Positions 51,033 to 64,000 of a stretch of DNA of 64,000 bases are shown piece by piece; the stretch's first letter is position 1, and the number at the start of each line of letters is the position of its first letter. The notes beneath the pieces were generated by a model. The model was given only the letters and a program-made list of their open reading frames with translations, did not search any database and was not told where the DNA came from. Location of the stretch: assembly GCF_932526225.1 (NCBI RefSeq), contig NC_064038.1, positions 2,420,001 to 2,484,000 of the forward strand, read 5' to 3'. This DNA is from Nematostella vectensis. Its lineage: Eukaryota > Cnidaria > Anthozoa > Actiniaria > Edwardsiidae. The position numbers and the translations under genes were made by a program.

Positions 51033-54025
51033 ACCATGGGCAATTTAAAGCTGAATTCCTCTTTCCCCCACTCCCCCACCCCAGAAAAAAAATAATAAAA
51101 GAAAACTAAAACTAAAACAAAACCAACAGAGACCCCCTCCAGCTATTTTCTCTTATTTTTTACAGCTATTTAAAGGGGCAGTGCCATGGTAAGTGCTTTC
51201 AATAGCTCTCTGAACCTGACACAATGAAATTTAGTAAACTCTAATACTGACTTATGAGCTTTTGGTACATGTGGGGGACTTAAATTCAAAGAAAATGACC
51301 ACAAACTGTCAATAAACATAGTTTCTATAAAATATTGCTTTCAATAAAATATTGCATATTATTTTAACAAGGTATTGACAGCTTTTAAAAAGGTCAACTA
51401 TTTGTAGGCGATTAAAAGCCTACAATAAACACTGACATGCGCAGTACCATGACGCTGTCCTTTTAAGTCTTTCATTGCCATAACGCCCTGAGACGCCTGT
51501 AAAATATAGGCCCAACTCCAAAACGTCAAAAATGCAAACTAAACATCACCAGACCCGGATACTCATAGATTCATCCAAGGCATAGACGACCTGCAAAAGC
51601 GCATCTAAGCAATGTAATAGAATTGACTCTTTTGTCAAAATATCAACCTTAATTGCTGACCAATTCGTAATAAAATGCTTAAACTTAGAAACATTTCTTA
51701 CCAAAAAAGACACAAAATTCCGAACTACAAATAGAGACAAGCAAACACAGATCAAGTCACCAATAGATACCTTTATTGCGCTCCGTCAGGTCCCATTTTA
51801 CAGCAATCAGTCACAATAATCAATGCTAGAACCTCCATTAGAAGCGAGTCACCATTGTTAGCCTATTTTGCATGCCTGCACTGCATCATGGGAGTCTTGG
51901 AAACACCTTGACAGACAGGCGGGCAATCTCCTCCAACAGAATCATAACAGTTTTTTTATAAGTCTCTTTGCCCCGAAGCCAAACAAAACATTTCCAGGTC
52001 CAAGAAACCCAGAATAAGACTGAAAACAATTTTCAGTCAACGGTAGCTTAGCTTAACTGGTAGTGTTGGACTTGAAATAGGGGGGGAGGTTTCTGTTTTC
52101 AGTCTGTTTTTCTTACAATGTTGCTCAAAAGTAACCAGGAGTGAAAGGGTTGAAGTGAAATACAGCTATACTTAGTCAGGGTAGACAGTATTGCGGATTT
52201 TTTCGATATTCTATGCGATTTTACAAACCTCTCCTCCTTACGTCTTTCATTGCATTTTTATTTTTTTTAATGAATATTTAGGCCGGTGAATAGCTTAATA
52301 AGCTCTACAAAGAAAAATAGAATCGCCAAATCGCACTTTTTTATTTCTATTTATTTTTGCTTTTTGCATGATATTAAAAAAACGGTTCCTAAAAAAAACG
52401 TTTTTCTTTCTTCGCTTGTTTGATGTCCTGTACACGATAAAAGACAATGCGCCCGTGCGTTACGATGCCACGCGCCGACATAGCGAGCCCCCAAGGGACT
52501 CAAGACGCCCAAATAGACCTGTATTTTTTTTCACCCTCTATCTCAGCGAGCTGTGCGTGGCGTAACCGTATTACAGGCCTGGGATCCTGGTTATTGTCCT
52601 CCCCATTAATGCGCGGGTTGGAATACCTTGCAAGAGTGTTGTACAGCATATTCGCCGGAAATATCGGTGCTTGGGGCCTTCTGGTTCTTTACAGCCTTCC
52701 GTAAAAGCCTTGTGCTGCCATACCGATTGGGTAATCCGTATGTATGGTTTCCGTTTTGTTTTTCAGGTCGGGTTCGATCCCATGCCAATGGCATTTTTTT
52801 CTTTTTTTTTTCTATTAATTTTTTTTTTCGTAGAGCTTAACCCCTCTCACTCCTGCGTAGTTTTCGGAAAAATAAGAAGAAAAAAAAAACAAGAAAAAAA
52901 AAAACAAAAAAAACAGACCATCCAAACAACCGTCTGACTTTGGGGAGAGGAGTGTTGACTGGCCCTCCCCCTCGTGAATGTTTCTCCGGATCTCCGGATC
53001 AATTCCGTAATGGCATCCATCGGAGTATGGAAATGGACCTGGAGGATACAAGCCTGGTATACATCATACATCTAGCAAAATGAGCTTGCTAGATTTACTG
53101 ATGTCAACATTAGAAGGGGGAGGGACACTCTTTTCATACAGTACACTATTGCAGTTGTTACCTATTATTGAATAAGTGGGTAACATGTCTTTGTTTATCA
53201 AACAAGGTCTATTTCTGAGACAAGCAAATTCAAGGGAGAGCTGTTGAAATAACAGAGGAATGTTGAAGGAAAAACAATTATCTGATTAAAAAACTACTGT
53301 AGATTCCTTTGCACGAAGATAATAACAAACATAATTTTGATTGTTATTTAGGAGGAACGAGACGAGTTCTACAACATACTATGAAAAGTATGTATTACTC
53401 ATCTAAATTATACAAGTAAAAAATTCTATTTAAAAAAATACTGTAAGTAATTAGGTAAATCCTAAAACATGTATAACATGTACAACACACTAAAAACTCC
53501 ATGGCTATTGACTGTTTTCTACTCACATGTTTTTACAGTATATACAATTTCATTCTGGTACATCTTGTGGTCACTGTGCCATCTTCAGGGCTACACCCAA
53601 AGCACCTGTGCACCCCATCCACCTAAGGGTGTCGGCTGCACAGGTGTTCCTGATGAAGGAGGGTAAGGAGGGCAGGAAAAGGTTCTGCGACACCTTGCTT
53701 TTATGGACCCCTATGATTCCGAGTTGAGTGTGGCCCCTGTAGATGTTGACAGGTCAACCTCACAGCCACATGAGAGAAATGCCTAATATCTTATGCTTTA
53801 CAGTGAGTGTTTTGCAGTCAAGTTGGTTTCTGTTAGTGAGTAAAAATTATTATAAATAATTGTAATCATGACTATGGTCACACTGTACATATAGAACTGT
53901 AAATGAATAGAAAAAAAGTATATATTTCCAGTCAAACTACAGAATTGCATGATAACCTTGAAAGTATTGAATAAAAGACTGCAAAACCAACATCTTTTGT
54001 ACTAGTTGCTTAGTTGGTTGAATTG
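51033..54025 (+). repeat. Array unit 18 (2993 bp)
   Basis: MITE core at 51174-51462. Like unit 17 it has the AATAAGACTG variant without the module. The first part is of the unit 14-17 type, but from about 52810 it changes to the unit 19 type (CTCTCACTCCTGCGTAG and CACTGTACAT). Confidence 0.95.
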
Positions 54026-57025
54026 ACCACGGGCAATTTTAAGCTGAATTCCTCCTTCCCCCACTCCCCCACCCCAGAAAAAAAATAATAAAAGAAAACT
54101 AAAACTAAAACAAAACCAACAGAGACCCCCTCCAGCTATTTTCTCTTATTTTTTTACAGCTATTTAAAGGGGCAGTGCCATGGTAAGTGCTTTCAATAGC
54201 TCTCTGAACCTGACACTATGAAATTTAGTAAACTCTAATACTGACTTATGAGCTTTTGGTACATGTGGGGGACTTAAATTCAAAGAAAATGACCACAAAC
54301 TGTCAATAAACATAGTTTCTATAAAATATTGCTTTCAATAAAATATTGTATATTATTTTAACAAGGTATTGACAGCTTTTAAAAAGGTCAACTATTTGTA
54401 GGCGATTAAAAGCCTACAATAAACACTGACATGCGCAGTACCATGACGCTGTCCCTTTAAGTCTTTCATTGCCATAACGCCCTGAGACGCCTGTAAAATA
54501 TAGGCCCAACTCCAAAACGTCAAAAATGCAAACTAAACATCACCAGACCCGGATACTCATAGATTCATCCAAGGCATAGACGACCTGCAAAAGCGCATCT
54601 AAGCAATGTAATAGAATTGACTCTTTTGTCAAAATATCAACCTTAATTGCTGACCAATTCGTAATAAAATGCTTAAACTTAGAAACATTTCTTACCAAAA
54701 AAGACACAAAATTCCGAACTACAAATAGAGACAAGCAAACACAGATCAAGTCACCAATAGATACCTTTATTGCGATCCGTCAGGTCCCATTTTACAGCAA
54801 TCAGTCACAATAATCAATGCTAGAACCTCCATTAGAAGCGGAGTCACCATTGTTAGCCTATTTTGCATGCCTGCACTGCATCATGGGAGTCTTGGAAACA
54901 CCTGGACAGACAGGCGGGCAATCTCCTCCAACAGAATCATAACAGTTTTTTTTATAAGTCTCTTTGCCCCGAAGCCAAACAAAACATTTCCAGGTCCAAG
55001 AAACCCAGAATAAGCCTGAAAACAATTTTCAGTCAACGGTGGCTTAGCTTAACTGGTAGTGTTGGACTTGAAACAGGGGGGGAGGTTTCTGTTTTCAGTC
55101 TGTTTTTCTTACAATGTTGCTCAAAAGTAACCAGGAGTGAAAGGGTTGAAATGAAATACAGCTATACTTAGTCAGGGTAGACAGTATTGCGGATTTTTTC
55201 GATATTCTATGCGATTTTACAAACCTCTCCCCCTTACGTCTTTCATTGCATTTTTTATTTTTTTTTAAATGAATATTTAGGCCGGTGAATAGCTTAATAA
55301 GCTCTACAAAGAAAAATAGAATCGCCAAATCGCACTTTTTTATTTCTATTTATTTTTGCTTTTTGCATGATATTAAAAAAACGGTTCCTAAAAAAAACGT
55401 TTTTCTTTCTTCGCTTGTTTGATGTCCTGTACACGATAAAAGACAATGCGCCCGTGCGTTACGATGCCACGCGCCGACATAGCGAGCCCCCAAGGGACTC
55501 AAGACGCCCAAATAGACCTGTATTTTTTTTCACCCTCTATCTCAGCGAGCTGTGCGTGGCGTAACCGTATTACAGGCCTGGGATCCTGGTTATTGTCCTC
55601 CCCATTAATGCGCGGGTTGGAATACCTTGCAAGAGTGTTGTACAGCATATTCGCCGGAAATATCGGTGCTTGGGGCCTTCGGGTTCTTTACAGCCTTCCG
55701 TAAAAGCCTTGTGCTGCCATACCGATTGGGTAATCCGTATGTATGGTTTCCGTTTTGTTTTTCAGGTCGGGTTCGATCCCATGCCAATGGCATTTTTTTC
55801 TTTTTTTTTTCTATTAATTTTTTTGTTCGTAGAGCTTAACCCCTCTCACTCCTGCGTAGTTTTCGGAAAAATAAGAAGAAAAAAAAAACAAGAAAAAAAA
55901 AACAAAAAAAAACAGACCATACAAACAACCGTCTGACTTTGGGGGGAGGAGTGTTGACTGGCCCTCCCCCTCGTGAATTTTTCTCCGGATCTCCGGATCA
56001 ATTCCGTAATGGCATCCATCGGAGTATGGAAATGGACCTGGAGGATACAAGCCTGGTATACATCATACATCCAGCAAAATGAGCTTGCTAGATTTACTGA
56101 TGTCAACATTAGAAGGGGGAGGGACACTCTTTTCATGCAGTACAATATTGCAGTTGTTACCTATTATTGAATAAGTGGGTAACATGTCTTTGTTTATCAA
56201 ACAAGGTCTATTTCTGAGACAAGCAAATTCAAGGGAGAGCTGTTGAAATAACAGGGGAATGTTGAAGGAAAAACAATTATCTGATTAAAAAACTACTGTA
56301 GATTCCTTTGCACGAAGATAATAACAAACATAATTTTGATTTTTATTTAGGAGGAACGAGACGAGTTCTACAACATACTATGAAAAGTATGTATTACTCA
56401 TCTAAATTATACAAGTAAAAAATTCTATTTAAAAAAAATACTGTAAGTAATTAGGTAAATCCTAAAACATGTATAACATGTACAACACACTAAAACCTCA
56501 ATGGCTATTGACTGTTTTCTACTCGCATGTTTTTACAGTATATACAATTTCATTCTGGTACATCTTGTGGTCACTGTGCCATCTTCAGGGCTACACCCAA
56601 AGCACCTGTGCACCCCATCCACCTAAGGGTGTCGGCTGCACAGGTGTTCCTGATGAAGGAGGGTAAGGAGGGCAGGAAAATGTTATGCGACACCTTGCTT
56701 TTATGGACCCCTATGATTCCGAGTTGAGTGTGGCCCCTGTAGATGTTGACAGGTCAACCTCACAGCCACATGAGAGAAATGCCTAATATCTTATGCTTTA
56801 CAGTGAGTGTTTTGCCGTCAAGTTGGTTTCTGTTAGTGGGTAAAAATTATTATAAATAATTGTAATCATGACTATGGTCACACTGTACATATAGAACTGT
56901 AAATGAATAGAAAAAAAGTATATATTTCCAGTCAAACTACAGAATTGCATGATAACCTTGAAAGTGTTGAATAAAAGACTGCAAAACCAACATCTTTTGT
57001 ACTAGTTGCTTAGTTGGTTGAATTG
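54026..57025 (+). repeat. Array unit 19 (3000 bp)
   Basis: MITE core at 54168-54456. Returns to the leader type of units 1-7. Shares GCGATCCGT (54772) and GCGGAGTC (54838) with unit 20 only. One arm of the 9-bp hairpin is mutated (ATCCAGCAA, about 56069). Confidence 0.95.
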
Positions 57026-59924
57026 ACCACGGGCAATTTTAAGCTGAATTCCTCCTTCCCCCACTCCCCCACCCCAGAAACAAAATAATAGAAGAAAACT
57101 AAAACTAAAACAAAACCAACAAAGACCCCCTCCAGCTATTTTCTCTTATTTTTTTTACAGCTATTTAAAGGGGCAGTGCCATGGTAAGTGCTTTCAATAG
57201 CTCTCTGAACCTGACACAATGAAATTTAGTAAACTCTAATACTGACTTATGAGCTTTTGGTACATGTGGGGGACTTAAATTCAAAGAAAATGACCACAAA
57301 CTGTCAATAAACATAGTTTCTATAAAATATTGCTTTCAATAAAATATTGCATATTATTTTAACAAGGTATTGACAGCTTTTAAAAAGGTCAACTATTTGT
57401 AGGCGATTAAAAGCCTACAATAAACACTGACATGCGCAGTACCATGACGCTGTCCCTTTAAGTCTTTCATTGCCATAACGCCCTGAGACGCCTGTAAAAT
57501 ATAGGCCCAACTCCAAAACGTCAAAAATGCAAACTAAACATCACCAGACCCGGATACTCATAGATTCATCCAAGGCATAGACGACCTGCAAAAGCGCATC
57601 TAAGCAATGTAATAGAATTGACTCTTTTGTCAAAATATCAACCTTAATTGCTGACCAATTCGTAATAAAATGCTTAAACTTAGAAACATTTCTTACCAAA
57701 AAAGACACAAAATTCCGAACTACAAATAGAGACAAGCAAACACAGATCAAGTCACCAATAGATACCTTTATTGCGATCCGTCAGGTCCCATTTTACAGCA
57801 ATCAGTCACAATAATCAATGCTAGAACCTCCATTAGAAGCGGAGTCACCATTGTTAGCCTATTTTGCATGCCTGCACTGCATCATGGGAGTCTTGGAAAC
57901 ACCTTGACAGACAGGCGGGCAATCTCCTCCAACAGAATCATAACAGTTTTTTTATAAGTCTCTTTGCCCCGAAGCCAAACAAAACATTTCCAGGTCCAAG
58001 AAACCCAGAATAAGCCTGAAAACAATTTTCAGTCAACGGTAGCTTAGCTTAACTGGTAGTGTTGGACTTGAAATAGGGGGGGAGGTTTCTGTTTTCAGTC
58101 TGTTTTTCTTACAATGTTGCTCAAAAGTAACCAGGAGTGAAAGGGTTGAAATGAAATACAGCTATACTTAGTCAGGGTAGACAGTATTGCGGATTTTTTC
58201 GATATTCTATGCGATTTTACAAACCTCTCCCCCTTACGTCTTTCATTGCATTTTTTATTTTTTTAATGAATATTTAGGCCGGTGAATAGCTTAATAAGCT
58301 CTACAAAGAAAAATAGAATCGCCAAATCGCACTTTTTTTATTTCTATTTATTCTTTTTTTTGCATGATATTAAAAAAACGGTTCCTAAAAAGACTCAAGA
58401 CGCCCAAATAGACCTGTATTTTTTTCCACCCTCTATCTCAGCGAGCTGTGCGTGGCGTAACCGTATTACAGGCCTGGGATCCTGGTTATTGTCCTCCCCA
58501 TTAATGCGCGGGTCGGAATACCTTGCAAGAGTGTTGTACAGCATATTCGCCGGAAATATCGGTGCTTGGGGCCTTCGGGTTCTTTACAGCCTTCCGTAAA
58601 AGCCTTGTGCTGCCATACCGATTGGGTAATCCGTATGTATGGTTTCCGTTTTGTATTTCAGGTCGGGTTCGATCCCATGCCAATGGCATTTTTTTCTTTT
58701 TTTTTTCTATTAATTTTTTTTTTCGTAGAGCTTAACCCCTCTCACTCCTGCGTAGTTTTCGGAAAAATAAGAAGAAAAAAAAAACAAGAAAAAAAAAAAA
58801 AAACAAAAAAAACAGACCATCCAAACAACCGTCTGACTTTGGGGGGAGGAGTGTTGACTTGCCCTCCCCCTCGTGAATTTTTCTCCGGATCTCCGGATCA
58901 ATTCCGTAATGGCATCCATCGGAGTATGGAAATGGACCTGGAGGATACAAGCCTGGTATACATCATACATCTAGCAAAATGAGCTTGCTAGATTTACTGA
59001 TGTCAACATTAGAAGGGGGAGGGACACTCTTTTCATACAGTACAATATTGCAGTTGTTACCTATTATTGAATAAGTGGGTAACATGTCTTTGTTTATCAA
59101 ACAAGGTCTATTTCTGAGACAAGCAAATTCAAGGGAGAGCTGTTGAAATAACAGGGGAATGTTGAAGGAAAAACAATTATCTGATTAAAAAACTACTGTA
59201 GATTCCTTTGCACGAAGATAATAACAAACATAATTTTGATTGTTATTTAGGAGGAACGAGACGAGTTCTACAACATACTATGAAAAGTATGTATTACTCA
59301 TCTAAATTATACAAGTAAAAAATTCTATTTAAAAAAATACTGTAAGTAATTAGGTAAATCCTAAAACATGTATAACATGTACAACACACTAAAAACTCCA
59401 TGGCTATTGACTGTTTTCTACTCACATGTTTTTACAGTATATACAATTTCATTCTGGTACATCTTGTGGTCACTGTGCCATCTTCAGGGCTACACCCAAA
59501 GCACCTGTGCACCCCATCCACCTAAGGGTGTCGGCTGCACAGGTGTTCCTGATGAAGGAGGGTAAGGAGGGCAGGAAAAGGTTCTGCGACACCTTGCTTT
59601 TATGGACCCCTATGATTCCGAGTTGAGTGTGGCCCCTGTAGATGTTGACAGGTCAACCTCACAGTAACATGAAAGAAATGCCTAATATCTTATGCTTTAC
59701 AGTGAGTGTTTTGCAGTCAAGTTGGTTTCTGTTAGTGGGTAAAAATTATTATAAATAATTGTAATCATGACTATGGTCACACTTTACATATAGAACTGTA
59801 AATGAATAGAAAAAAAGTATATATTTCCAGTCAAACTACAGAATTGCATGATAACCTTGAAAGTGTTGAATAAAAGACTGCAAAACCAACATCTTTTGTA
59901 CTAGTTGCTTAGTTGGTTGAATTG
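57026..59924 (+). repeat. Array unit 20 (2899 bp, internal deletion)
   Basis: MITE core at 57169-57457. About 101 bp are lost at about 58391, where CCTAAAAA joins the ACTCAAGACG block, removing the first part of the GC core. The remaining core is of the GGGTCGG / T7CC type. Confidence 0.95.
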
Positions 59925-62900
59925 ACCACGGGCAATTTTAAGCTGAATTCCTCCTTCCCCCACTCCCCCACCCCAGAAAAAAAATAATAAAAGAAAACTA
60001 AAACTAAAACAAAACCAACAGAGACCCCCTCCAGCTATTTTCTCTTATTTTTTACAGCTATTTAAAGGGGCAGTGCCATGGTAAGTGCTTTCAATAGCTC
60101 TCTGAACCTGACACAATGAAATTTAGTAAACTCTAATACTGTCTTATGAGCTTTTGGTACATGTGGGGGACTTAAATTCAAAGAAAATGACCACAAACTG
60201 TCAATAAACATAGTTTCTATAAAATATTGCTTTCAATAAAATATTGCATATTATTTTAACAAGGTATTGACAGCTTTTAAAAAGGTCAACTATTTGTAGG
60301 CGATTAAAAGCCTACAATAAACACTGACATGCGCAGTACCATGACGCTGTCCCTTTAAGTCTTTCATTGCCATAACGCCCTGAGACGCCTGTAAAATATA
60401 GGCCCAACTCCAAAACGTCAAAAATGCAAACTAAACATCACCAGACCCGGATACTCATAGATTCATCCAAGGCATAGACGACCTGCAAAAGCGCATCTAA
60501 GCAATGTAATAGAATTGACTCTTTTGTCAAAATATCAACCTTAATTGCTGACCAATTCGTAATAAAATGCTTAAACTTAGAAACATTTCTTACCAAAAAA
60601 GACACAAAATTCCGAACTACAAATAGAGACAAGCAAACACAGATCAAGTCACCAATAGATACCTTTATTGCGCTCCGTCAGGTCCCATTTTACAGCAATC
60701 AGTCACAATAATCAATGCTAGAACCTCCATTAGAAGCGAGTCACCATTGTTAGCCTATTTTGCATGCCTGCACTGCATCATGGGAGTCTTGGAAACACCT
60801 TGACAGACAGGCGCGCAATCTCCTCCAACAGAATCATAACAGTTTTTTTATAAGTCTCTTTGCCCCGAAGCCAAACAAAACATTTCCAGGTCCAAGAAAC
60901 CCAGAATAAGACTGAAAACAATTTTTGAATAAGGTTGGGTAGCAAAGATGGCTCACAATGGAGAGTATGAGGCCATTCACCAGAAAATTCCTTTCTCACT
61001 TGGTGAAGCCCAGACAAGGAATTATCCCATTGAATCAACCTCAGCGTGCAAACATCCATGAGCACAGCATTTGATATGCCCAAAAAGACTTCATGATGTC
61101 CTAAGGCACTCTCCAGATGTGAAAAAGCTGTAATTTTTAAGCAAATTACAAGCAAAACTGTTATAAGCAACAGGCTGTAGCAGTGCCGTCGCTACAAAGA
61201 AAAGGCACCGCAGTGCATTGTTGGAAAGTTCAAGGCATACCGTCTTGGGTCAGCGGTAGCTTAGCTTAACTGGTAGTGTTGGACTTGAAATAGGGGGGGA
61301 TGTTTCTGTTTTCAGTCTGTTTTTCTTACAATGTTGCTCAAAAGTAACCAGGAGTGAAAGGGTTGAAGTGAAATACAGCTATACTTAGTCAGGGTAGACA
61401 GTATTGCGTATTTTTTCGATATTCTATGCGATTTTACAAACCTCTCCCCCTTACGTCTTTCATTGCATTTTTTATTTTTTTAATGAATATTTAGGCCGGT
61501 GAATAGCTTAATAAGCTCTACAAAGAAAAATAGAATCGCCAAATCGCACTTTTTTATTTCTATTTATTTTTGTTTTTGCATGATATTAAAAAAACGGTTC
61601 CTAAAAAAAAACGTTTTTCTTTCTTCGCTTGTTTGATGTCCTGTACACGATAAAAGACAATGCGCCCGTGCGTTACGATGCCACGCGCCGACATAGCGAG
61701 CCCCCAAGGGACTCAAGACGCCCAAATAGACCTGTATTTTTTTTCACCCTCTATCTCAGCGAGCTGTGCGTGGCGTAACCGTATTACAGGCCTGGGATCC
61801 TGGTTATTGTCCTCCCCATTAATGCGCGGGTTGGAATACCTTGCAAGAGTGTTGTACAGCATATTCGCCGGAAATATCGGTGCTTGGGGCCTTCGGGTTC
61901 TTTACAGCCTTCCGTAAAAGCCTTGTGCTGCCATACCGATTGGGTAATCCGTATGTATGGTTTCCGTTTTGTTTTTCAGGTCGGGTTCGATCCCATGCCA
62001 ATGGCATTTTTTTCTTTTTTTTTTCTATTAATTTTTTTTTTCGTAGAGCTTAACCCCTCTCACTCCTGCGTAGTTTTCGCAAAAAAATAAGAAGAAAAAA
62101 AAAAAAACAAGAAAAAAAAACAAAAAAAAACAGACCATCCAAACAACCGTCTGACTTTGGGGGGAGGAGTGTTGACTGGCCCTCCCCCTCGTGAATTTTT
62201 CTCCGGATCTCCGGATCAATTCCGTAATGGCATCCATCGGAGTATGGAAATGGACCTGGAGGATACAAGCCTGGTATACATCATACATCTAGCAAAATGA
62301 GCTTGCTAGATTTACTGATGTCAACATTAGAAGGGGGAGGGACACTCTTTTCATACAGTACAATATTGCAGTTGTTACCTATTATTGAATAAGTGGGTAA
62401 CATGTCTTTGTTTATCAAACAAGGTCTATTTCTGAGACAAGCAAATTCAAGGGAGAGCTGTTGAAATAACAGGGGAATGTTGAAGGAAAAACAATTATCT
62501 GATTAAAAAACTACTGTAGATTCCTTTGCACGAAGATAATAACAAACATAATTTTGATTGTTATTTAGGAGGAACGAGACGAGTTCTACAACATACTATG
62601 AAAAGTATGTATTACTCATCTAAATTATACAAGTAAAAAATTCTATTTAAAAAAATACTGTAAGTAATTAGGTAAATCCTAAAACATGTATAACATGTAC
62701 AACACACTAAAAACTCCATGGCTATTGACTGTTTTCTACTCACATGTTTTTACAGTATATACAATTTCATTCTGGTACATCTTGTGGTCACTGTGCCATC
62801 TTCAGGGCCACACCCAAAGCACCTGTGCACCCCATCCACCTAAGGGTGTCGGCTGCACAGGTGTTCCTGATGAAGGAGGGTAAGGAGGGCAGGAAAAGGT

Positions 62901-63242
62901 TCTGCGACACCTTGCTTTTATGGACCCCTATGATTCCGAGTTGAGTGTGGCCCCTGTAGATGTTGACAGGTCAACCTCACAGCCACATGAAAGAAATGCC
63001 TAATATCTTATGCTTTACAGTGAGTGTTTTGCAGTCAAGTTGGTTTCTGTTAGTGGGTAAAAATTATTATAAATAATTGTAATCATGACTATGGTCACAC
63101 TGTACATATAGAACTGTAAATGAATAGAAAAAAAGTATATATTTCCAGTCAAACTACAGAATTGCATGATAACCTTGAAAGTATTGAATAAAAGACTGCA
63201 AAACCAACATCTTTTGTACTAGTTGCTTAGTTGGTTGAATTG
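59925..63242 (+). repeat. Array unit 21 (3318 bp, with 323-bp module)
   Basis: MITE core at 60066-60354; module at 60927-61249. The transposon terminus is the common GGGTTGAAG type, not the TTAA-keeping type of units 9 and 10. Carries the TTTCGCAAAAAAATAAG variant. Confidence 0.95.
60927..61249. repeat. 323-bp optional module (unit 21)
   Basis: Same module and junctions, in a unit whose other markers are of the common type, showing that the module moves independently of the unit 9/10 haplotype. Confidence 0.85.
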
Positions 63243-64000
63243 ACCACGGGCAATTTTAAGCTGAATTCCTCCTTCCCCCACTCCCCCACCCCAGAAAAAA
63301 AATAATAAAAGAAAACTAAAACTAAAACAAAACCAACAGAGACCCCCTCCAGCTATTTTCTCTTATTTTTTTTTACAGCTATTTAAAGGGGCAGTGCCAT
63401 GGTAAGTGCTTTCAATAGCTCTCTGAACCTGACACAATGAAATTTAGTAAACTCTTATACTGACTTATGAGCTTTTGGTACATGTGGGGGACTTAAATTC
63501 AAAGAAAATGACCACAAACTGTCAATAAACATAGTTTCTATAAAATATTGCTTTCAATAAAATATTGCATATTATTTTAACAAGGTATTGACAGCTTTTA
63601 AAAAGGTCAAGTATTTGTAGGCGATTAAAAGCCTACAATAAACACTGACATGCGCAGTACCATGACGCTGTCCCTTTAAGTCTTTCATTGCCATAACGCC
63701 CTGAGACGCCTGTAAAATATAGGCCCAACTCCAAAACGTCAAAAATGCAAACTAAACATCACCAGACCCGGATACTCATAGATTCATCCAAGGCATAGAC
63801 GACCTGCAAAAGCGCATCTAAGCAATGTAATAGAATTGACTCTTTTGTCAAAATATCAACCTTAATTGCTGACCAATTCGTAATAAAATGCTTAAACTTA
63901 GAAACATTTCTTACCAAAAAAGACACAAAATTCCGAACTACAAATAGAGACAAGCAAACACAGATCAAGTCACCAATAGATACCTTTATTGCGCTCCGTC
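63243..64000 (+). repeat. Array unit 22 (partial, first 758 bp)
   Basis: MITE core at 63387-63675. The copy is cut by the window edge inside the stretch that follows the minus-strand 69-codon frame (63759-63968). Confidence 0.95.

Larger units (their letters stand above)
1..64000. repeat. Tandem macrosatellite array, ~3-kb unit, 21 full copies plus one partial
   Basis: The motif ACCAYGGGCAATTT recurs at 1, 2497, 5499, 8257, 11256, 14027, 16847, 19854, 22842, 26163, 29491, 33286, 36054, 39047, 42041, 45035, 48036, 51033, 54026, 57026, 59925 and 63243, always on the same strand, and everything between recurs in the same order. Typical unit length is 2988-3007 bp. Departures are explained by one 323-bp module, one LINE insertion and six deletions. 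Copies differ by scattered substitutions and homopolymer lengths; by eye most pairs are well above 95 % identical. No single-copy sequence interrupts the array other than the LINE. Both window edges lie inside the array, so total copy number is unknown. Assembly collapse or expansion cannot be excluded from sequence alone. Confidence 0.98.

Noticed and set aside
1-64000. rRNA, 5S rRNA, snRNA, histone or spliced-leader genes, which commonly form arrays
   Set aside because: I looked for conserved motifs of these genes on both strands and found none; the closest signals are only the tRNA-like head and the box-B-like motif.
1-64000. CRISPR array or other bacterial repeat system
   Set aside because: The repeat is 3 kb, contiguous, without short repeat and spacer alternation, and holds eukaryotic retrotransposon sequence.

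Overview
The window is one uninterrupted tandem array of a roughly 3.0-kb repeat unit (a macrosatellite) in an AT-rich animal genome. I count 21 complete head-to-tail copies plus a 758-bp partial copy, and the array runs off both ends of the window. No rRNA, 5S, snRNA, histone or other classical array-forming gene is recognisable, and no convincing host protein-coding gene is present. The eukaryotic call rests on a 5'-truncated non-LTR retrotransposon fragment with an (ATT)n tail, inverted-repeat elements bounded by TTAA, a tRNA-like SINE head, splice-site-like signals and AATAAA signals. The style of the LINE protein and of the TTAACCCTTTCRCTCC-type transposon ends suggests a marine invertebrate, perhaps a cnidarian such as a stony coral; this is inference only.

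Unit layout (unit 2, 2497-5498, as the type copy): a polypyrimidine and A-rich leader (2497-2635); a 289-bp TTAA-flanked MITE (2640-2928) with an internal hairpin; about 570 bp of unique AT-rich sequence with a minus-strand 69-codon frame (3012-3221); a tRNA-like SINE head (3509-3545) followed by a variable G-run; a transposon terminus reading AAAGGGTTRA (about 3590-3623); a 538-bp inverted-repeat element (3771-4308) enclosing a GC-richer core with a box-B-like sequence, a short hairpin and T-runs; a second transposon terminus TTAACCCCTCTCACTCC starting at 4306; A-runs; a perfect 9-bp hairpin (4543-4567); AT-rich sequence; an exon-like 124-nt block with a 10-bp inverted repeat (5012-5135); and an AATAAA signal (5443-5448) shortly before the next unit.

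Length variation comes from a few discrete events: a 323-bp module present only in units 5, 9, 10, 12 and 21; single deletions of roughly 100 to 550 bp in units 1, 3, 5, 6, 12 and 20; and one 792-bp LINE insertion in unit 11. Units 13-15 are almost the same and units 14 and 15 look identical, units 5 and 12 share two rearrangements although they lie 22 kb apart, and unit 16 is mosaic. Together these point to continuing unequal exchange and gene conversion. The most interesting structural reading is that the unit is itself a 2.6-kb TTAA-bounded element, with its two ends split across neighbouring copies, multiplied in tandem. Unit boundaries used here begin at the motif ACCAYGGGCAATTT and are arbitrary.
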